Below, one piece after another: positions 7,356 through 16,299 of a stretch of 64,000 nucleotides of DNA. The notes beneath the pieces are model-generated. The model made no database searches. It was given only the letters and a program-made list of their open reading frames with translations, and had not been told where the DNA came from. Source of the stretch: Legionella nagasakiensis (lineage in GTDB: Bacteria > Pseudomonadota > Gammaproteobacteria > Legionellales > Legionellaceae); assembly GCF_900639915.1 (NCBI RefSeq), contig NZ_CAAAID010000008.1, positions 1 through 64,000 on the forward strand. Reading direction: 5' to 3'. Numbering within the stretch: the first letter of the stretch is position 1; each line of letters starts with the position of its first letter. A program made the position numbers and the translations under genes.

Positions 7356-8955
7356 GCCATCGTGGAAGTACCATTGTGAATCTAGCGCCTTTTAATATCG
7401 GTGATTGTGTAGCCATGACCTTTCCTGCGTGGAGATTAACAACTTTCTTAACAATAGCTAATCCTAGCCCAATATGTTTATCTCCAATTCCGGCATCTTC
7501 GGCGATCGTATATTCAGAAAAAATGTCATCCACGCCATGATCCGGCAAGCCTGGGCCATCATCGTCTACGTGAATTAAAATATGACTATCATCCAGCGAA
7601 ATGGTTAAAGAAATATGGTGTGCCGCAAATTTCATGGCATTTGTAATCAAATTAGTAACAGCATGCTTTAAAATATTTTCATCTATGTATGCTCTCAAAG
7701 AATTTAACCCATTAGCATGAAATGTAATTTCAAATATCGATGAAGAATAAGGCTCTAATAATTCTCTTAACCATAATATTATATCTGTCTTGGACTTTTT
7801 TAATTTTAATTCGCTTGAATGCATTTTTGAGTAAATCAAAAAAGTGCTGACGATGCGATCCATGTCTGCAATATCTTCTTGTATGCTGTTCATCTGTTTA
7901 TTGAGTAGTACATCTTTCGCGTTTTTCCTTTTGATACTATCCATCGCCATTTGTATGGTTGACAAAGGAGTTCTAATTTCATGCGCGACAAAGCGGCACA
8001 TTTGTTTATGGGATTCAATTAATTCTTTTAATCGCTCACCCATGTGGATGATATTTATATATAGGCCATACAAAACAGAGGTAGTGCCTATTTTCCGATG
8101 AAAGTCAAAGTTCCCTTGACTAAAATTTTTAGTTATCTGATATACCTTCTTCATATTCCTCACAAAAAGCAGTGAGAGAAATGTAATAAGACAAAGAGAT
8201 AAGAAAAAGAAAGACAATATAAAATAATACATTACATCACTGATTCGTGCTGTAATTGGTAGGTAGCTAAGCGGGCCAATTTTGAGTATTCCACCACTAA
8301 AACCATAATAGAGAATACCAATTTGTGACGAGTTTTTATTTGTTTCAAATACTAGGCGCTTTGTTGATAACGAATTAATTATATTACTTGGCAAATGTTG
8401 GCTCTTGATTTTATAAACATGAAGAGGGAAGCCGTATATTTTTTCTAGCTTTACTATTTCTTTATTCCATGTATTTTTTGACTTTAATAATAAATGTTCA
8501 ACGATTTGTTTTAAAGCAGGATTCATATAATGAAAAATAACTTGGCCTGGATCTGAAAAATAATAAGCTAATGCGTATGAGGTATTACCAATTTTTTTAT
8601 ACGCTGTATGTTCTACAATGACCAAGTTGAGAAATTGATAAGTTGTACCTGATAAGAAAATTATCTCACCATTATTTAATTGGTTATTCTGCGTCGAGGT
8701 AAGTTTTAGAGTGTCGATTGCTATAATATGAACAACATTATCTGTCTTTTTCTTTATTATTGCATCCCAGTTTGATTTCGGGTTGTTAATTAATTCATGT
8801 TCTAAACTAATTAAAAGTCCTTGTGACATTGTTTTCCCTGCATTAATAACTATCTTTGTCTCAACTGACTTTAAATATTTAAAAAATGCCAAAACAAAAA
8901 TTAAAAAAATCACCAAGAACGCAGTCAAAATTTTAATATATACATTAAATTTCAT
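7348..8955 (-). CDS. membrane sensor histidine kinase, RstB-like
   Basis: A 535-residue kinase. Transmembrane segments lie at about residues 8-26 and 241-265, flanking a periplasmic sensor of some 215 residues, followed by a HAMP-like linker. The phosphorylated His325 is in FVAHEIRTPLSTIQMA. The ATP-binding N box is in LKHAVTNLITNAMKFA, and G boxes are DDDGPGLPDHG and HIGLGLAIVKK. The sequence entering TM2 (GPLSYLP) and the overall plan resemble RstB, matching the RstA-like regulator 2.3 kb away. It is encoded convergently with the ankyrin protein and is very AT-rich. Confidence 0.88.
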   Translation of the reverse strand: MKFNVYIKILTAFLVIFLIFVLAFFKYLKSVETKIVINAGKTMSQGLLISLEHELINNPKSNWDAIIKKKTDNVVHIIAIDTLKLTSTQNNQLNNGEIIFLSGTTYQFLNLVIVEHTAYKKIGNTSYALAYYFSDPGQVIFHYMNPALKQIVEHLLLKSKNTWNKEIVKLEKIYGFPLHVYKIKSQHLPSNIINSLSTKRLVFETNKNSSQIGILYYGFSGGILKIGPLSYLPITARISDVMYYFILSFFFLSLCLITFLSLLFVRNMKKVYQITKNFSQGNFDFHRKIGTTSVLYGLYINIIHMGERLKELIESHKQMCRFVAHEIRTPLSTIQMAMDSIKRKNAKDVLLNKQMNSIQEDIADMDRIVSTFLIYSKMHSSELKLKKSKTDIILWLRELLEPYSSSIFEITFHANGLNSLRAYIDENILKHAVTNLITNAMKFAAHHISLTISLDDSHILIHVDDDGPGLPDHGVDDIFSEYTIAEDAGIGDKHIGLGLAIVKKVVNLHAGKVMATQSPILKGARFTMVLPRWQP

Positions 8956-9193
8956 TACTATGTACTCAAAATAAATAGATACCCTTTCACAAGAAAGGCT
9001 TTACTCTTTACATCGAATAGCTAATTTATCAAATTCTCCAGTTGCGCATTTGCAATTGAGCTATCATCACAATCAGTTACCAAAGCATAGCAAGGTTGAA
9101 TTAAATTTGCTGAAACTCTTTATTACCGTCGTTGATATAGAATTCAAAGGCGAATAGGAAGCACGTATGCGACTTAGGGGCTCTACACCAAAT
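8956..9193. other. intergenic region upstream of the kinase
   Basis: AT-rich and without a supported gene. It presumably holds the kinase promoter, but no hexamer pair stands out. The repeats at 9194-9354 and the tRNA follow. Confidence 0.4.
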
Positions 9194-9267
9194 AAGGGGC
9201 ACTTTAATCTCCTTTTGATCGTCAAATCAAGGATTTAGTCTAGACTAAGTTGATTAAAGTGCCCCTT
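9194..9267. repeat. 16-bp inverted repeat enclosing a 14-bp palindrome (IS-end-like)
   Basis: AAGGGGCACTTTAATC (9194-9209) and its perfect reverse complement (9252-9267) flank 42 bases that include the perfect palindrome TTAGTCTAGACTAA (9235-9248). The arms look like two facing ends of an insertion sequence, perhaps IS21-type, left after loss of the body. Confidence 0.65.
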
Positions 9268-9354
9268 AAATGGGAAAGAGCCAAATTATAGAGTGCGTGT
9301 TAAGGTGCTCTGCGGGTGATTAATAGCTGCCCCCTTAAATGGGAAAGAGCCAAA
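9262..9354 (+). repeat. 24-bp direct repeat, two copies
   Basis: The sequence CCCCTTAAATGGGAAAGAGC plus CAAA occurs at 9262-9285 and again, identically, at 9331-9354, a period of 69 bp. The first copy overlaps the right arm of the inverted repeat. Repeated transposase-binding sites near the end of an IS would give this picture. Confidence 0.75.
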
Positions 9355-9466
9355 ATGTTTGGGATTTAAAATGCCTAAGGAACTGTTTATACAGCAGTAT
9401 AAAAATGATTGTCGCACTTGGAGCTAGAATGCGCTGGGGCAAATCGATTGTAAGTTATTGATTTCA

Positions 9467-9542
<76 letters not shown>

Positions 9543-9631
9543 CCAAGAGGTTGCTATTAAACTCCGAGAACGGATTTGAGTCAAGTAGGGATCTTCATTT
9601 TTTATAAATCTTATAAATTTTTCTGCTGATT

Positions 9632-9901
9632 TTACTTTTCTGGAGAAAATCCGGCTGGTTTTTCTGAACCTTCACCAAAAAAATAATGTTTCATTTCAGT
9701 TTGAAGAAATTCGCGCGCTTTAGGATCAAGAAGATTTAATCGATATTCATTGATCAACATGGTTTGATGATCCAGCCACATTTTCCAGGCTTGCTTCGAA
9801 ACTTGGGCGTAAATTTTTTCACCCAATGGACCAGGAAAGGGAGGGGCATTCATGCCTTCAGCTTCCTGATTTAATTTAATGCAGAATATATTTCTCGACA
9901 T
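9632..9901 (-). CDS. yggX: YggX-type Fe(II)-trafficking / oxidative damage protection protein
   Basis: An 89-residue cytosolic protein that protects iron-sulphur clusters from oxidants and helps iron handling. The family signature is clear: [17 protein letters not shown] with the conserved Cys near the N-terminus, then [19 protein letters not shown] and [13 protein letters not shown]. The length is normal. The start was set at the ATG ending at 9901, which gives the standard N-terminus; the upstream 14 residues of the open frame are not part of the family. In many gammaproteobacteria yggX follows mutY, but here a polysaccharide deacetylase is upstream on the same strand. Confidence 0.95.
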   Translation of the reverse strand: MSRNIFCIKLNQEAEGMNAPPFPGPLGEKIYAQVSKQAWKMWLDHQTMLINEYRLNLLDPKAREFLQTEMKHYFFGEGSEKPAGFSPEK

Positions 9902-9986
9902 AATCGTCTTTAACCAGTTAACAATTGGCACATTATGCGACAAGATGGCTGTATCAGCAACTTTACTGTGTTGATATAGCTTAATC

Positions 9987-10823
9987 CTATATCGCGCCCA
10001 GAGAGGGTAAGGGTATTGATGGAATTGAAGAGAGCAATGGTGTAGGTGGTTCGGAGGGATTCAGAATTTCACTAAGACTGACAAACTGATAACCATGGTC
10101 TTTATACATCTGAATAATATCTCCTAAAGCATGACTATTCAGCAAATTTGCATGAATAAGCAAGATCTGTTGAACCACTGGTTGGTCTTTCGCTTTTTTT
10201 TCAGCTCTTAATGTTTGTTGCCAGATATAATCAAGATATCGCTTTTTAATTTGATTCAGGTGCTTATCTCTTTCTCGCCAATGAATAGCCAGTAATTGCT
10301 CATTGAAACGAAAGTCCTTACTGTCGATTGTGACGGGCGCTATAATATAATCGTTTTCGATGAGAAAATTTTGTACTTCTTGTTTGGCCTCCCCTTTCCC
10401 TTCAGCTAGATATGGATATCGGAAATATTTAGGTTTTGACATTAAGGGGGCAAGGATTTGATCGGCACGCGCAATATCATTGATGTATTGTTTAGGAGCA
10501 GTACGATTCAAATTTGGATGAGAATACGTGTGGTTTCCGATAACAAATCCTGCTTTTTGAAAGTCTTCCAATAATTGCCATTGGCCTTGTTCAATGGTAC
10601 CTCCAACCACAAAACCCGTGGCAGGGACACGATGGTCAATCAAACTCTGCATGATTTTCATAAAACGGTCGTGCTCTCGTTGTAAGTTTCCTGGCTTATT
10701 ATGAGTGGTACCTACAAACGGTAAATCATCGATGGTGATTGCAATCTGACGTACTTGAGCAAAAGTAGTATAGGTAAGAAAATACAGAAATGCTAAAAGC
10801 AAAAACCGGTTGATTTTGACCAT
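9987..10823 (-). CDS. exported polysaccharide deacetylase (NodB-homology domain)
   Basis: A 278-residue protein with a signal peptide (about 1-22, [18 protein letters not shown] then Q). The NodB domain shows the motif-1 Asp pair in ITIDDLPF, the metal-binding His pair in [10 protein letters not shown], and the motif-3 segment in FRYPYLAEG. Such enzymes remove N- or O-acetyl groups from peptidoglycan or other glycans in the envelope; the exact substrate is unknown. The C-terminus is Pro/Ser-rich. The start is supported by GAGGGAA upstream of ATG. Confidence 0.9.
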   Translation of the reverse strand: MVKINRFLLLAFLYFLTYTTFAQVRQIAITIDDLPFVGTTHNKPGNLQREHDRFMKIMQSLIDHRVPATGFVVGGTIEQGQWQLLEDFQKAGFVIGNHTYSHPNLNRTAPKQYINDIARADQILAPLMSKPKYFRYPYLAEGKGEAKQEVQNFLIENDYIIAPVTIDSKDFRFNEQLLAIHWRERDKHLNQIKKRYLDYIWQQTLRAEKKAKDQPVVQQILLIHANLLNSHALGDIIQMYKDHGYQFVSLSEILNPSEPPTPLLSSIPSIPLPSLGAI

Positions 10824-11019
10824 GGATATTCCCTCATCGCAATATATGTTATATTTAAATAGGTTAGCAAGTTTTATTCAACTTGTGCAATCATGCCATT
10901 GATTATTGACATATTTTTACATTTGGATATAAAATAAAAATACATATTGATTTATTATAAATCAATTATGGTCTAATATGGTAGTACCCCCAGTTAGAAA
11001 TTTATTCAAGGAGGATTTT

Positions 11020-11328
11020 ATGAAACAATCAAACAAGATCCATGGTTGCTTTTGGGTATATAGGTTTGAGATATTGGGGCTTATCCTGTTATTAATCGCA
11101 ACCATTCTGACAATTCTTACTGCGAATGGTATTGGAATTGCAGCCATGTTTTTAGTTGGTTTGGTGCTTTGTGCTCATAAATGCCTTTGCCATAAGTCTT
11201 GTCCTACTTGCCATCCACAAGATGCAGAAACTGAGAAAGCACCTTGGGAAGAAAAAGAAAACACGACTGCGCTTAAAAAAGCAGCCGGTAAGAGAGAAAC
11301 TGCTAAAAAGACAACTAAAACGCCATAA
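11020..11328 (+). CDS. small two-TM protein with Cys/His cluster and Lys-rich tail
   Basis: A 102-residue protein started at the ATG at 11020, directly after a strong AAGGAGG site. Two hydrophobic segments lie at about residues 16-31 and 35-48. Then comes a dense Cys/His cluster, CAHKCLCHKSCPTCH, which could bind zinc or another metal. The tail is charged and Lys/Thr/Ala-rich (KKAAGKRETAKKTTKTP), reminiscent of histone-H1-like tails. I do not recognise a family. It is probably a membrane protein with a cytosolic metal-binding knuckle and basic tail; function unknown. Confidence 0.75.
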   Translation: MKQSNKIHGCFWVYRFEILGLILLLIATILTILTANGIGIAAMFLVGLVLCAHKCLCHKSCPTCHPQDAETEKAPWEEKENTTALKKAAGKRETAKKTTKTP

Positions 11329-11487
11329 CCAAGGGCAGTTATGATGCATGGTTTGGATTATGCCTTATCTTAGGTATGGTTAAATTCAGGCTATGTTTTT
11401 TTAATTGCAACCAGAAAAACCCGGCATTAATCCTGATAGTGGGTTTTCATGACTCTATGGCTCTCGTTAATGGCTGGTGGATTCTTT

Positions 11488-12237
11488 ATGGAATATATCA
11501 AGCATTTTAATCAGCAAACAGAAAATTACTTAAGTTACCGGCCAAGTTATCCTGAATCGTTATTTGATTTTTTAGCGACCTTAGTTGGCGAGGATGCTCG
11601 TGTTTGGGATTGTGGCACAGGCAATGGCCAAGCTGCATTGTCTTTAGCAAAACGATTCAATTCGATTGTAGCAACGGATATTAATGTTGCTCCGCTGGTC
11701 ATAGCACCTCGTTGTAAGCGTATTCATTATGTTTGTTGTGCTTCAGAACAAACACCTTTTCCTGAGCATTCTGTGAAATTAATTACGGTTGCTCAGGCAT
11801 TGCATTGGTTTAATTTTGATAATTTTTATAGAGAAGTTAAACGCGTTGCTCAGCCTTCCTCTGTTTTTGTGGCGTGGTGCTATTCACTTGGTAGAATTAA
11901 TGAAAAAATGGATGTGCTCATTCGCAAACTCTATGTGGATATTTTGGGTGAGCGTTATTGGCCTTTGGCGCGACATTATATCGATGAACAATATCAAAGT
12001 ATTCCTTTTCCTTTTCAAAAAATGACAGCGCCTGAGTTTACAATAGAAAAAAATCTTGATTTGTATGCATTATTAGGTTATTTGAATACTTGGTCTGCGG
12101 TGAAAGAATATCAAAAGCGTAATCATGAAAACCCCATTGAGCTGATTATAAATGATTTGCAAACAGCTTGGGGAGATCCAAGGGAACAATATATTATGCG
12201 CTGGCCTTTGCATCTCCTTGTTGGCTTGATTCATTAA
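11488..12237 (+). CDS. class I SAM-dependent methyltransferase
   Basis: A 249-residue methyltransferase of the Methyltransf_11 type. The AdoMet-binding glycine loop is DARVWDCGTGNGQAALSLA, with the acidic ribose-binding residue in SIVATDIN, and motif IV around VAQALHWFNFDNF. Substrate is unknown; relatives act on small molecules. The ATG at 11488 was chosen because GGTGG stands seven bases before it; the frame is open from 11449. The gene is followed by the chagasin-like gene on the same strand after about 20 bases, so the two may be co-transcribed. Confidence 0.88.
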   Translation: MEYIKHFNQQTENYLSYRPSYPESLFDFLATLVGEDARVWDCGTGNGQAALSLAKRFNSIVATDINVAPLVIAPRCKRIHYVCCASEQTPFPEHSVKLITVAQALHWFNFDNFYREVKRVAQPSSVFVAWCYSLGRINEKMDVLIRKLYVDILGERYWPLARHYIDEQYQSIPFPFQKMTAPEFTIEKNLDLYALLGYLNTWSAVKEYQKRNHENPIELIINDLQTAWGDPREQYIMRWPLHLLVGLIH

Positions 12238-12256
12238 CGATGACTGGATGAACTAT

Positions 12257-12691
12257 ATGAAATTGATAATAGGGTATTTATTATTTTGTTGTGCATTTAT
12301 TACTAATGCTGCAGATACAATGACGATGGAAGCTAATAAATCACTCCCTCAATTTAGAGTAAGATTACCTGCCAATCCAACCACTGGTTATCAGTGGACG
12401 GTGAAGCAGTATGATAAAAAATTATTTTCATTGATTGACAGCACTTACATCGCGCCAAAAACTCAGCTAATAGGTGCAGGTGGCGAAATGGTGTTTACCT
12501 TTGTACTTCAGCCAGACAAAACTTATCCTCAAAAAACGGTGATGATTTTTAAATACGCCCGCCCTTGGGAGTCAAAAGGAGCCAGTTTCAAAAAAGTGAT
12601 CATTCGATTCAAGTCAAGCATTTCAACAAATAAACAAACTGATTCTAAAGCTCAGAAAAAATTAAATGCTATGGAACCTACTCCAGAATAG
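12257..12691 (+). CDS. chagasin-like (I42) cysteine-protease inhibitor, exported
   Basis: A 144-residue protein with a signal peptide (KLIIGYLLFCCAFITNA, cleavage before ADT). The mature part carries the three chagasin loop motifs in order: NPTTGYQW, GGEMVFTF and KYARPWE. These loops fill the active-site cleft of papain-family proteases. Bacterial members are periplasmic or surface inhibitors that may protect against host, amoebal or endogenous cysteine proteases. An ATG nine bases upstream (12248) is an alternative start. The C-terminal extension (TNKQTDSKAQKK) is low-complexity. Confidence 0.88.
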   Translation: MKLIIGYLLFCCAFITNAADTMTMEANKSLPQFRVRLPANPTTGYQWTVKQYDKKLFSLIDSTYIAPKTQLIGAGGEMVFTFVLQPDKTYPQKTVMIFKYARPWESKGASFKKVIIRFKSSISTNKQTDSKAQKKLNAMEPTPE

Positions 12692-12734
12692 GGGATTTTA
12701 TGAGCTACTCCATACCTGTGGAATGAACATTGGT

Positions 12735-14447
12735 CTATATTCGTTTGTAGGGTAAATAGCGTGGCACCCAAAAGAATTCCTGCACGAGTTTATTAAGGTC
12801 TTTATCTTGGTTACATTGAGCAAGTCCGGTTTCAATGGCAGTGTGAGCTACAGCAACGGCGATGTGTTTTGCTACAATTTGTGCTTCATCCAGTGAAGGC
12901 AGAAGAGGCAGATAACTGTCTTTTTTGCTGGGCGAAAAATCACTTAATGCTTGGGTAGCTGCCCAAATCATTGCTTTACTTAACCTGGATGCACGAACTG
13001 CCAATATACCAAGGCCGATGCCAGGAAAAACCAAGGCATTGTTGCATTGGGCTATTTGCAATATGCGATTTTGATATTCAATTGCAGGAAATGCAGTACC
13101 AGTGGCGATAAGGGCCTTACCGTTGCTCCACGCTAATATATCAGCAGGTTGTGCCTCACATCGCTCATCAGGGTTTGAGAGTGGAAAAATAATTGGACGT
13201 TCGCAATGAGTGGATATGGATTCGATGATGTCTTGAGAAAATGCTCCCGGTTGAGCAGAGCAGCCAATCAAAATGGTCGGTTTAATATTGCGAACGGTAT
13301 CAGCCAGAGAGATGTGTTTTTTATCATGCTCAAACCAGCTGATAATTTCATTTTGTGTGCGGGCATAAGGGAGTTGGGATTCTGTTAAATCTGGGTCGCC
13401 TTGAACTAATAATCCCTGGCGATCGATTAACCAGAAACGAGCGTAGGCTTCTTGTTGACTGATACCGCATCGCATCATTGCATCTATAATTTGATCACTA
13501 ATGCCTGTACCTGCTGAGCCAGCGCCATAAACAACAATGCGGTGATGTTCAAGACTTGATCCAGTTATTTCACAGGCGGCAAGTAAAGCAGCTAGGGTTA
13601 CTGCGCCGGTTCCTTGGATATCATCATTGAACGTACATAATTCATTTTGAAATTGATTGAGTATACGTCTGGCATTGCCGCGACCTAGATCTTCCCAATG
13701 CAAAAATGCATTGGGAAAGTGTTTGTGAATGGCATTTACAAACGTATGAACAAAAGCATCATATTTTTCAGCATTGATGCGTGGATGACGGCAGCCAAGA
13801 TACATGGGATCAGCTAATAATTCTTGGTTATTGGTGCCAACATCAAGAAACACAGGTAACGTTCGCAGAGGATCGACACCACCACACAGACTGTAAACCA
13901 TGAGTTTGGCAACAGGGATGTCCATACCACCTATCCCTTGATCGCCAATACCTAATACACCTTCGCCATCTGTTACTACAACCAAGTCAATATTCGGATT
14001 AGAACGGTTGCCAATAATTTCATCAATTTGATTTTGATCAGAATGGGCAATATAGAGGCCTCTTGGTTGACGATATTCCCGGCTATAGGATTTCACGGCT
14101 GTGCCAACAATCGGTGTGTAAATGATAGGGAGCATTTCTCCCAAATGACGGCTTAGAAGTTTATAAAATAGTATTTGATTTTTATCATGCAGATTATTTA
14201 GATAAATATGTTGTTGTAGCCGGGTGGTGTAACTTGCGTATTGCATGTAAGCGCGTTTTACTTGTTCATCCAATGTTTCGACGCGATTGGGTAGTTTCCC
14301 AAGTAGTCCAAAGGCTCGACGTTCTTCTTGGGTAAATGCAGTGCCTTTATTAAGCTGTGGGGTTGTTAATAAGAGTTTGCCGCAAATTGAGGTCTCAAGA
14401 AACCATTCACCGGTTTGTTCATCGCGAACCGTTTTAAAATCCAGCAT
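12735..14447 (-). CDS. maeA: NAD-dependent malic enzyme
   Basis: A 570-residue enzyme that oxidatively decarboxylates malate to pyruvate, linking the TCA cycle to gluconeogenesis and NADH. Recognised by ERRAFGLLGKLP, the malic motif LPIIYTPIVGTAVK, the metal/substrate segment DGEGVLGIGDQGIGGMDI with the downstream catalytic Lys, HWEDLGRGNARR, and the NAD-binding loop VVYGAGSAGTGI. The length fits the large-subunit bacterial and eukaryotic form (SfcA/MaeA). It is transcribed alone, convergent with the inhibitor gene. Amino acids are the main carbon source of Legionella, which makes a malate-to-pyruvate step sensible. Confidence 0.95.
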   Translation of the reverse strand: MLDFKTVRDEQTGEWFLETSICGKLLLTTPQLNKGTAFTQEERRAFGLLGKLPNRVETLDEQVKRAYMQYASYTTRLQQHIYLNNLHDKNQILFYKLLSRHLGEMLPIIYTPIVGTAVKSYSREYRQPRGLYIAHSDQNQIDEIIGNRSNPNIDLVVVTDGEGVLGIGDQGIGGMDIPVAKLMVYSLCGGVDPLRTLPVFLDVGTNNQELLADPMYLGCRHPRINAEKYDAFVHTFVNAIHKHFPNAFLHWEDLGRGNARRILNQFQNELCTFNDDIQGTGAVTLAALLAACEITGSSLEHHRIVVYGAGSAGTGISDQIIDAMMRCGISQQEAYARFWLIDRQGLLVQGDPDLTESQLPYARTQNEIISWFEHDKKHISLADTVRNIKPTILIGCSAQPGAFSQDIIESISTHCERPIIFPLSNPDERCEAQPADILAWSNGKALIATGTAFPAIEYQNRILQIAQCNNALVFPGIGLGILAVRASRLSKAMIWAATQALSDFSPSKKDSYLPLLPSLDEAQIVAKHIAVAVAHTAIETGLAQCNQDKDLNKLVQEFFWVPRYLPYKRI

Positions 14448-14573
14448 GATTGTTTAGGGGATAATAAAAAATGCTACTACGATAGCCAATATATAAGGAT
14501 CTGTCTATACATAGCCTTAGATAGCAACAGATGATAATATCGACCCAATTAAAGGCAACCTATTATAGGACAA

Positions 14574-14957
14574 ATGATGATAAAATGTATTGCTCTGGCC
14601 ATGGTTTCATTGGGTCTGACAAGCTGTTCAGCACATGATGAGCATTATTATATTACAAATCCTAAAGCGCTTCAGCAGGCAATGTTGGATTGTCCCGAAC
14701 GCTCTCATGCAGCGTTGAGCTGTAAACAGTTAGAAGAAATTGCAGCAAGATTGCAGGATATGGGTTATCAACTCCGCGCAAACCCACAAGAATTTGGCAA
14801 ACGTATTTTGGCTTTACAAGAGATAATAGCTAAGCAAGAGTTGTCTTTAACGCACAATCAGAACCAGCCCGAATTGAAAATTCAGCTTAATCATAATAAA
14901 CAGCAGCTTAAAGAACGCCTTGCTGTTGTGAAATGGTTGGAATCACCTGAGGGTTGA
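14574..14957 (+). CDS. small lipoprotein, EexN-like
   Basis: A 127-residue protein with a lipoprotein signal: a hydrophobic stretch ending in GLTSCS, with the lipidated Cys at about residue 18. The mature part has [17 protein letters not shown], a second Cys, and a long helical region to the end. This plan matches the EexN-type family named after an entry-exclusion lipoprotein, but the resemblance is limited and no conjugation genes are nearby. The stop codon is separated from surE by one base, so they are co-transcribed. A second ATG three bases on is equally possible. Confidence 0.75.
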   Translation: MMIKCIALAMVSLGLTSCSAHDEHYYITNPKALQQAMLDCPERSHAALSCKQLEEIAARLQDMGYQLRANPQEFGKRILALQEIIAKQELSLTHNQNQPELKIQLNHNKQQLKERLAVVKWLESPEG

Positions 14958-14958
14958 T

Positions 14959-15717
14959 ATGAACATTTTGATAAGTAATGATGATGGGGTATTTGCCCCT
15001 GGCATTCGTTCTTTGGCAAATGAATTATCTATGGTGGCGGACATTGAGGTGATGGCGCCCGATAGGAATCGAAGTGGGGCCAGTAATTCTTTGACACTGT
15101 CACAGCCTTTGAGAGTAAAAAAGTTGGATAATGGATATCATAGTGTTGAAGGTACACCTACGGATTGCGTTCATTTGGCGCTGACAGGTTTTTTTGAGTT
15201 GCCTGCTGATATGGTGGTTTCTGGTATCAATGAGGGAGCTAATCTTGGTGATGATATCTTGTACTCAGGAACCGTTGCGGCAGCGATGGAGGGTCGTTAC
15301 CTTGGCTTGCCGGCTATTGCCGTTTCAATGGTAGGTGATAATATTCAGCATTACGATACTGCTGCTGTCATAACCCGGCAATTGATTTTAAAGTTGCGAA
15401 CCCATCGCCTGCCTGCACAAACGATCCTTAATGTTAATGTACCCGATTTGCCTTTAGATAAAATTCAGGGACTTGAAGTGACTCGATTAGGCACCCGTCA
15501 TGGTGCTGAGCCGGTCATTAAGGAATATGATCCTCGTGGCCGTTCAATTTATTGGATAGGGCCGCCAGGAGTAGAAGCGGATGCAGGTCCTGGAACAGAT
15601 TTTTTTGCAATCAGTCGAGGGTATGTATCTATTACCCCGCTGCATCTTGATATGACGCATTATAAGATATTTGAGCAGGTATCATCTTGGACGGATGGAA
15701 TAAAGTGGACGTTATGA
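14959..15717 (+). CDS. surE: 5'/3'-nucleotidase SurE
   Basis: A 252-residue stationary-phase survival phosphatase that hydrolyses nucleoside monophosphates with a divalent metal. Key motifs are the metal-binding [12 protein letters not shown] at the N-terminus, [25 protein letters not shown] and [19 protein letters not shown]. The length is normal. In many gammaproteobacteria surE precedes nlpD and rpoS, as here. The next gene overlaps it by four bases (ATGA), so the operon runs from the lipoprotein through yqaA and probably nlpD. Confidence 0.97.
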   Translation: MNILISNDDGVFAPGIRSLANELSMVADIEVMAPDRNRSGASNSLTLSQPLRVKKLDNGYHSVEGTPTDCVHLALTGFFELPADMVVSGINEGANLGDDILYSGTVAAAMEGRYLGLPAIAVSMVGDNIQHYDTAAVITRQLILKLRTHRLPAQTILNVNVPDLPLDKIQGLEVTRLGTRHGAEPVIKEYDPRGRSIYWIGPPGVEADAGPGTDFFAISRGYVSITPLHLDMTHYKIFEQVSSWTDGIKWTL

Positions 15718-16295
15718 AGTTATTTTCTTATTTATATGATAAAACGCTGCTTTGGTCTGGACATCGGCATGCACCCTATTATCTTGCTAGCGTCTCATTT
15801 GCCGAGTCTTCTTTTTTTCCAATTCCTCCTGATGTCATGTTAGTTAGCATGGGATTAGCTGCCCCTCAACGGGCATGGTATTACGCTTTCATTGCCACAC
15901 TCTTTTCGGTATTAGGAGGGGCACTGGGTTATGTAATTGGTTTGTACGGTATGGAGTTAATAGAACCATATCTGGTTTCTTCTTATGCATCTGGTTATTA
16001 TCAAATTGCGCATTGGTTTGAACAGCATGGTGTTTGGATAGTCATTTTAGCAGGGTTTACGCCGTTTCCTTACAAATTATTTACGATTGCGGCCGGAGCA
16101 ATGCACATGGCTTTTCTTCCTTTTCTATTTGGTTCTCTGATAGGTCGAGGTCTGAGGTTTTTTTTAGTGTCAGCCATATTGTATTTTATGGGGGCTAGAA
16201 TTGAAACGCGACTTCGGCATTATATTGATGTGATTGGCTGGTCGACGATACTAATCTTCATTATTATTTATTTTTTAATACAGTGGATGCCTTAA
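15714..16295 (+). CDS. YqaA/DedA-family inner membrane protein
   Basis: A 193-residue protein with about four to five membrane segments and the SNARE-associated (DedA) core: [19 protein letters not shown] at the N-terminus, and the [16 protein letters not shown] segment with the conserved Pro-Tyr-Lys. The family has been linked to lipid transport and membrane homeostasis. The start at 15714 gives the standard [11 protein letters not shown]-terminus and an ATGA overlap with the surE stop, so translation is likely coupled. It sits between surE and nlpD where other species often have pcm. Confidence 0.88.
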   Translation: MKLFSYLYDKTLLWSGHRHAPYYLASVSFAESSFFPIPPDVMLVSMGLAAPQRAWYYAFIATLFSVLGGALGYVIGLYGMELIEPYLVSSYASGYYQIAHWFEQHGVWIVILAGFTPFPYKLFTIAAGAMHMAFLPFLFGSLIGRGLRFFLVSAILYFMGARIETRLRHYIDVIGWSTILIFIIIYFLIQWMP

Positions 16296-16299
16296 CAGC

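Noticed and set aside
1-9466. A tRNA-Phe 3'-end direct repeat as an att site inside the block
   Set aside because: Reading through the region I found no second copy of the tRNA 3' end; the far end may lie left of the window.
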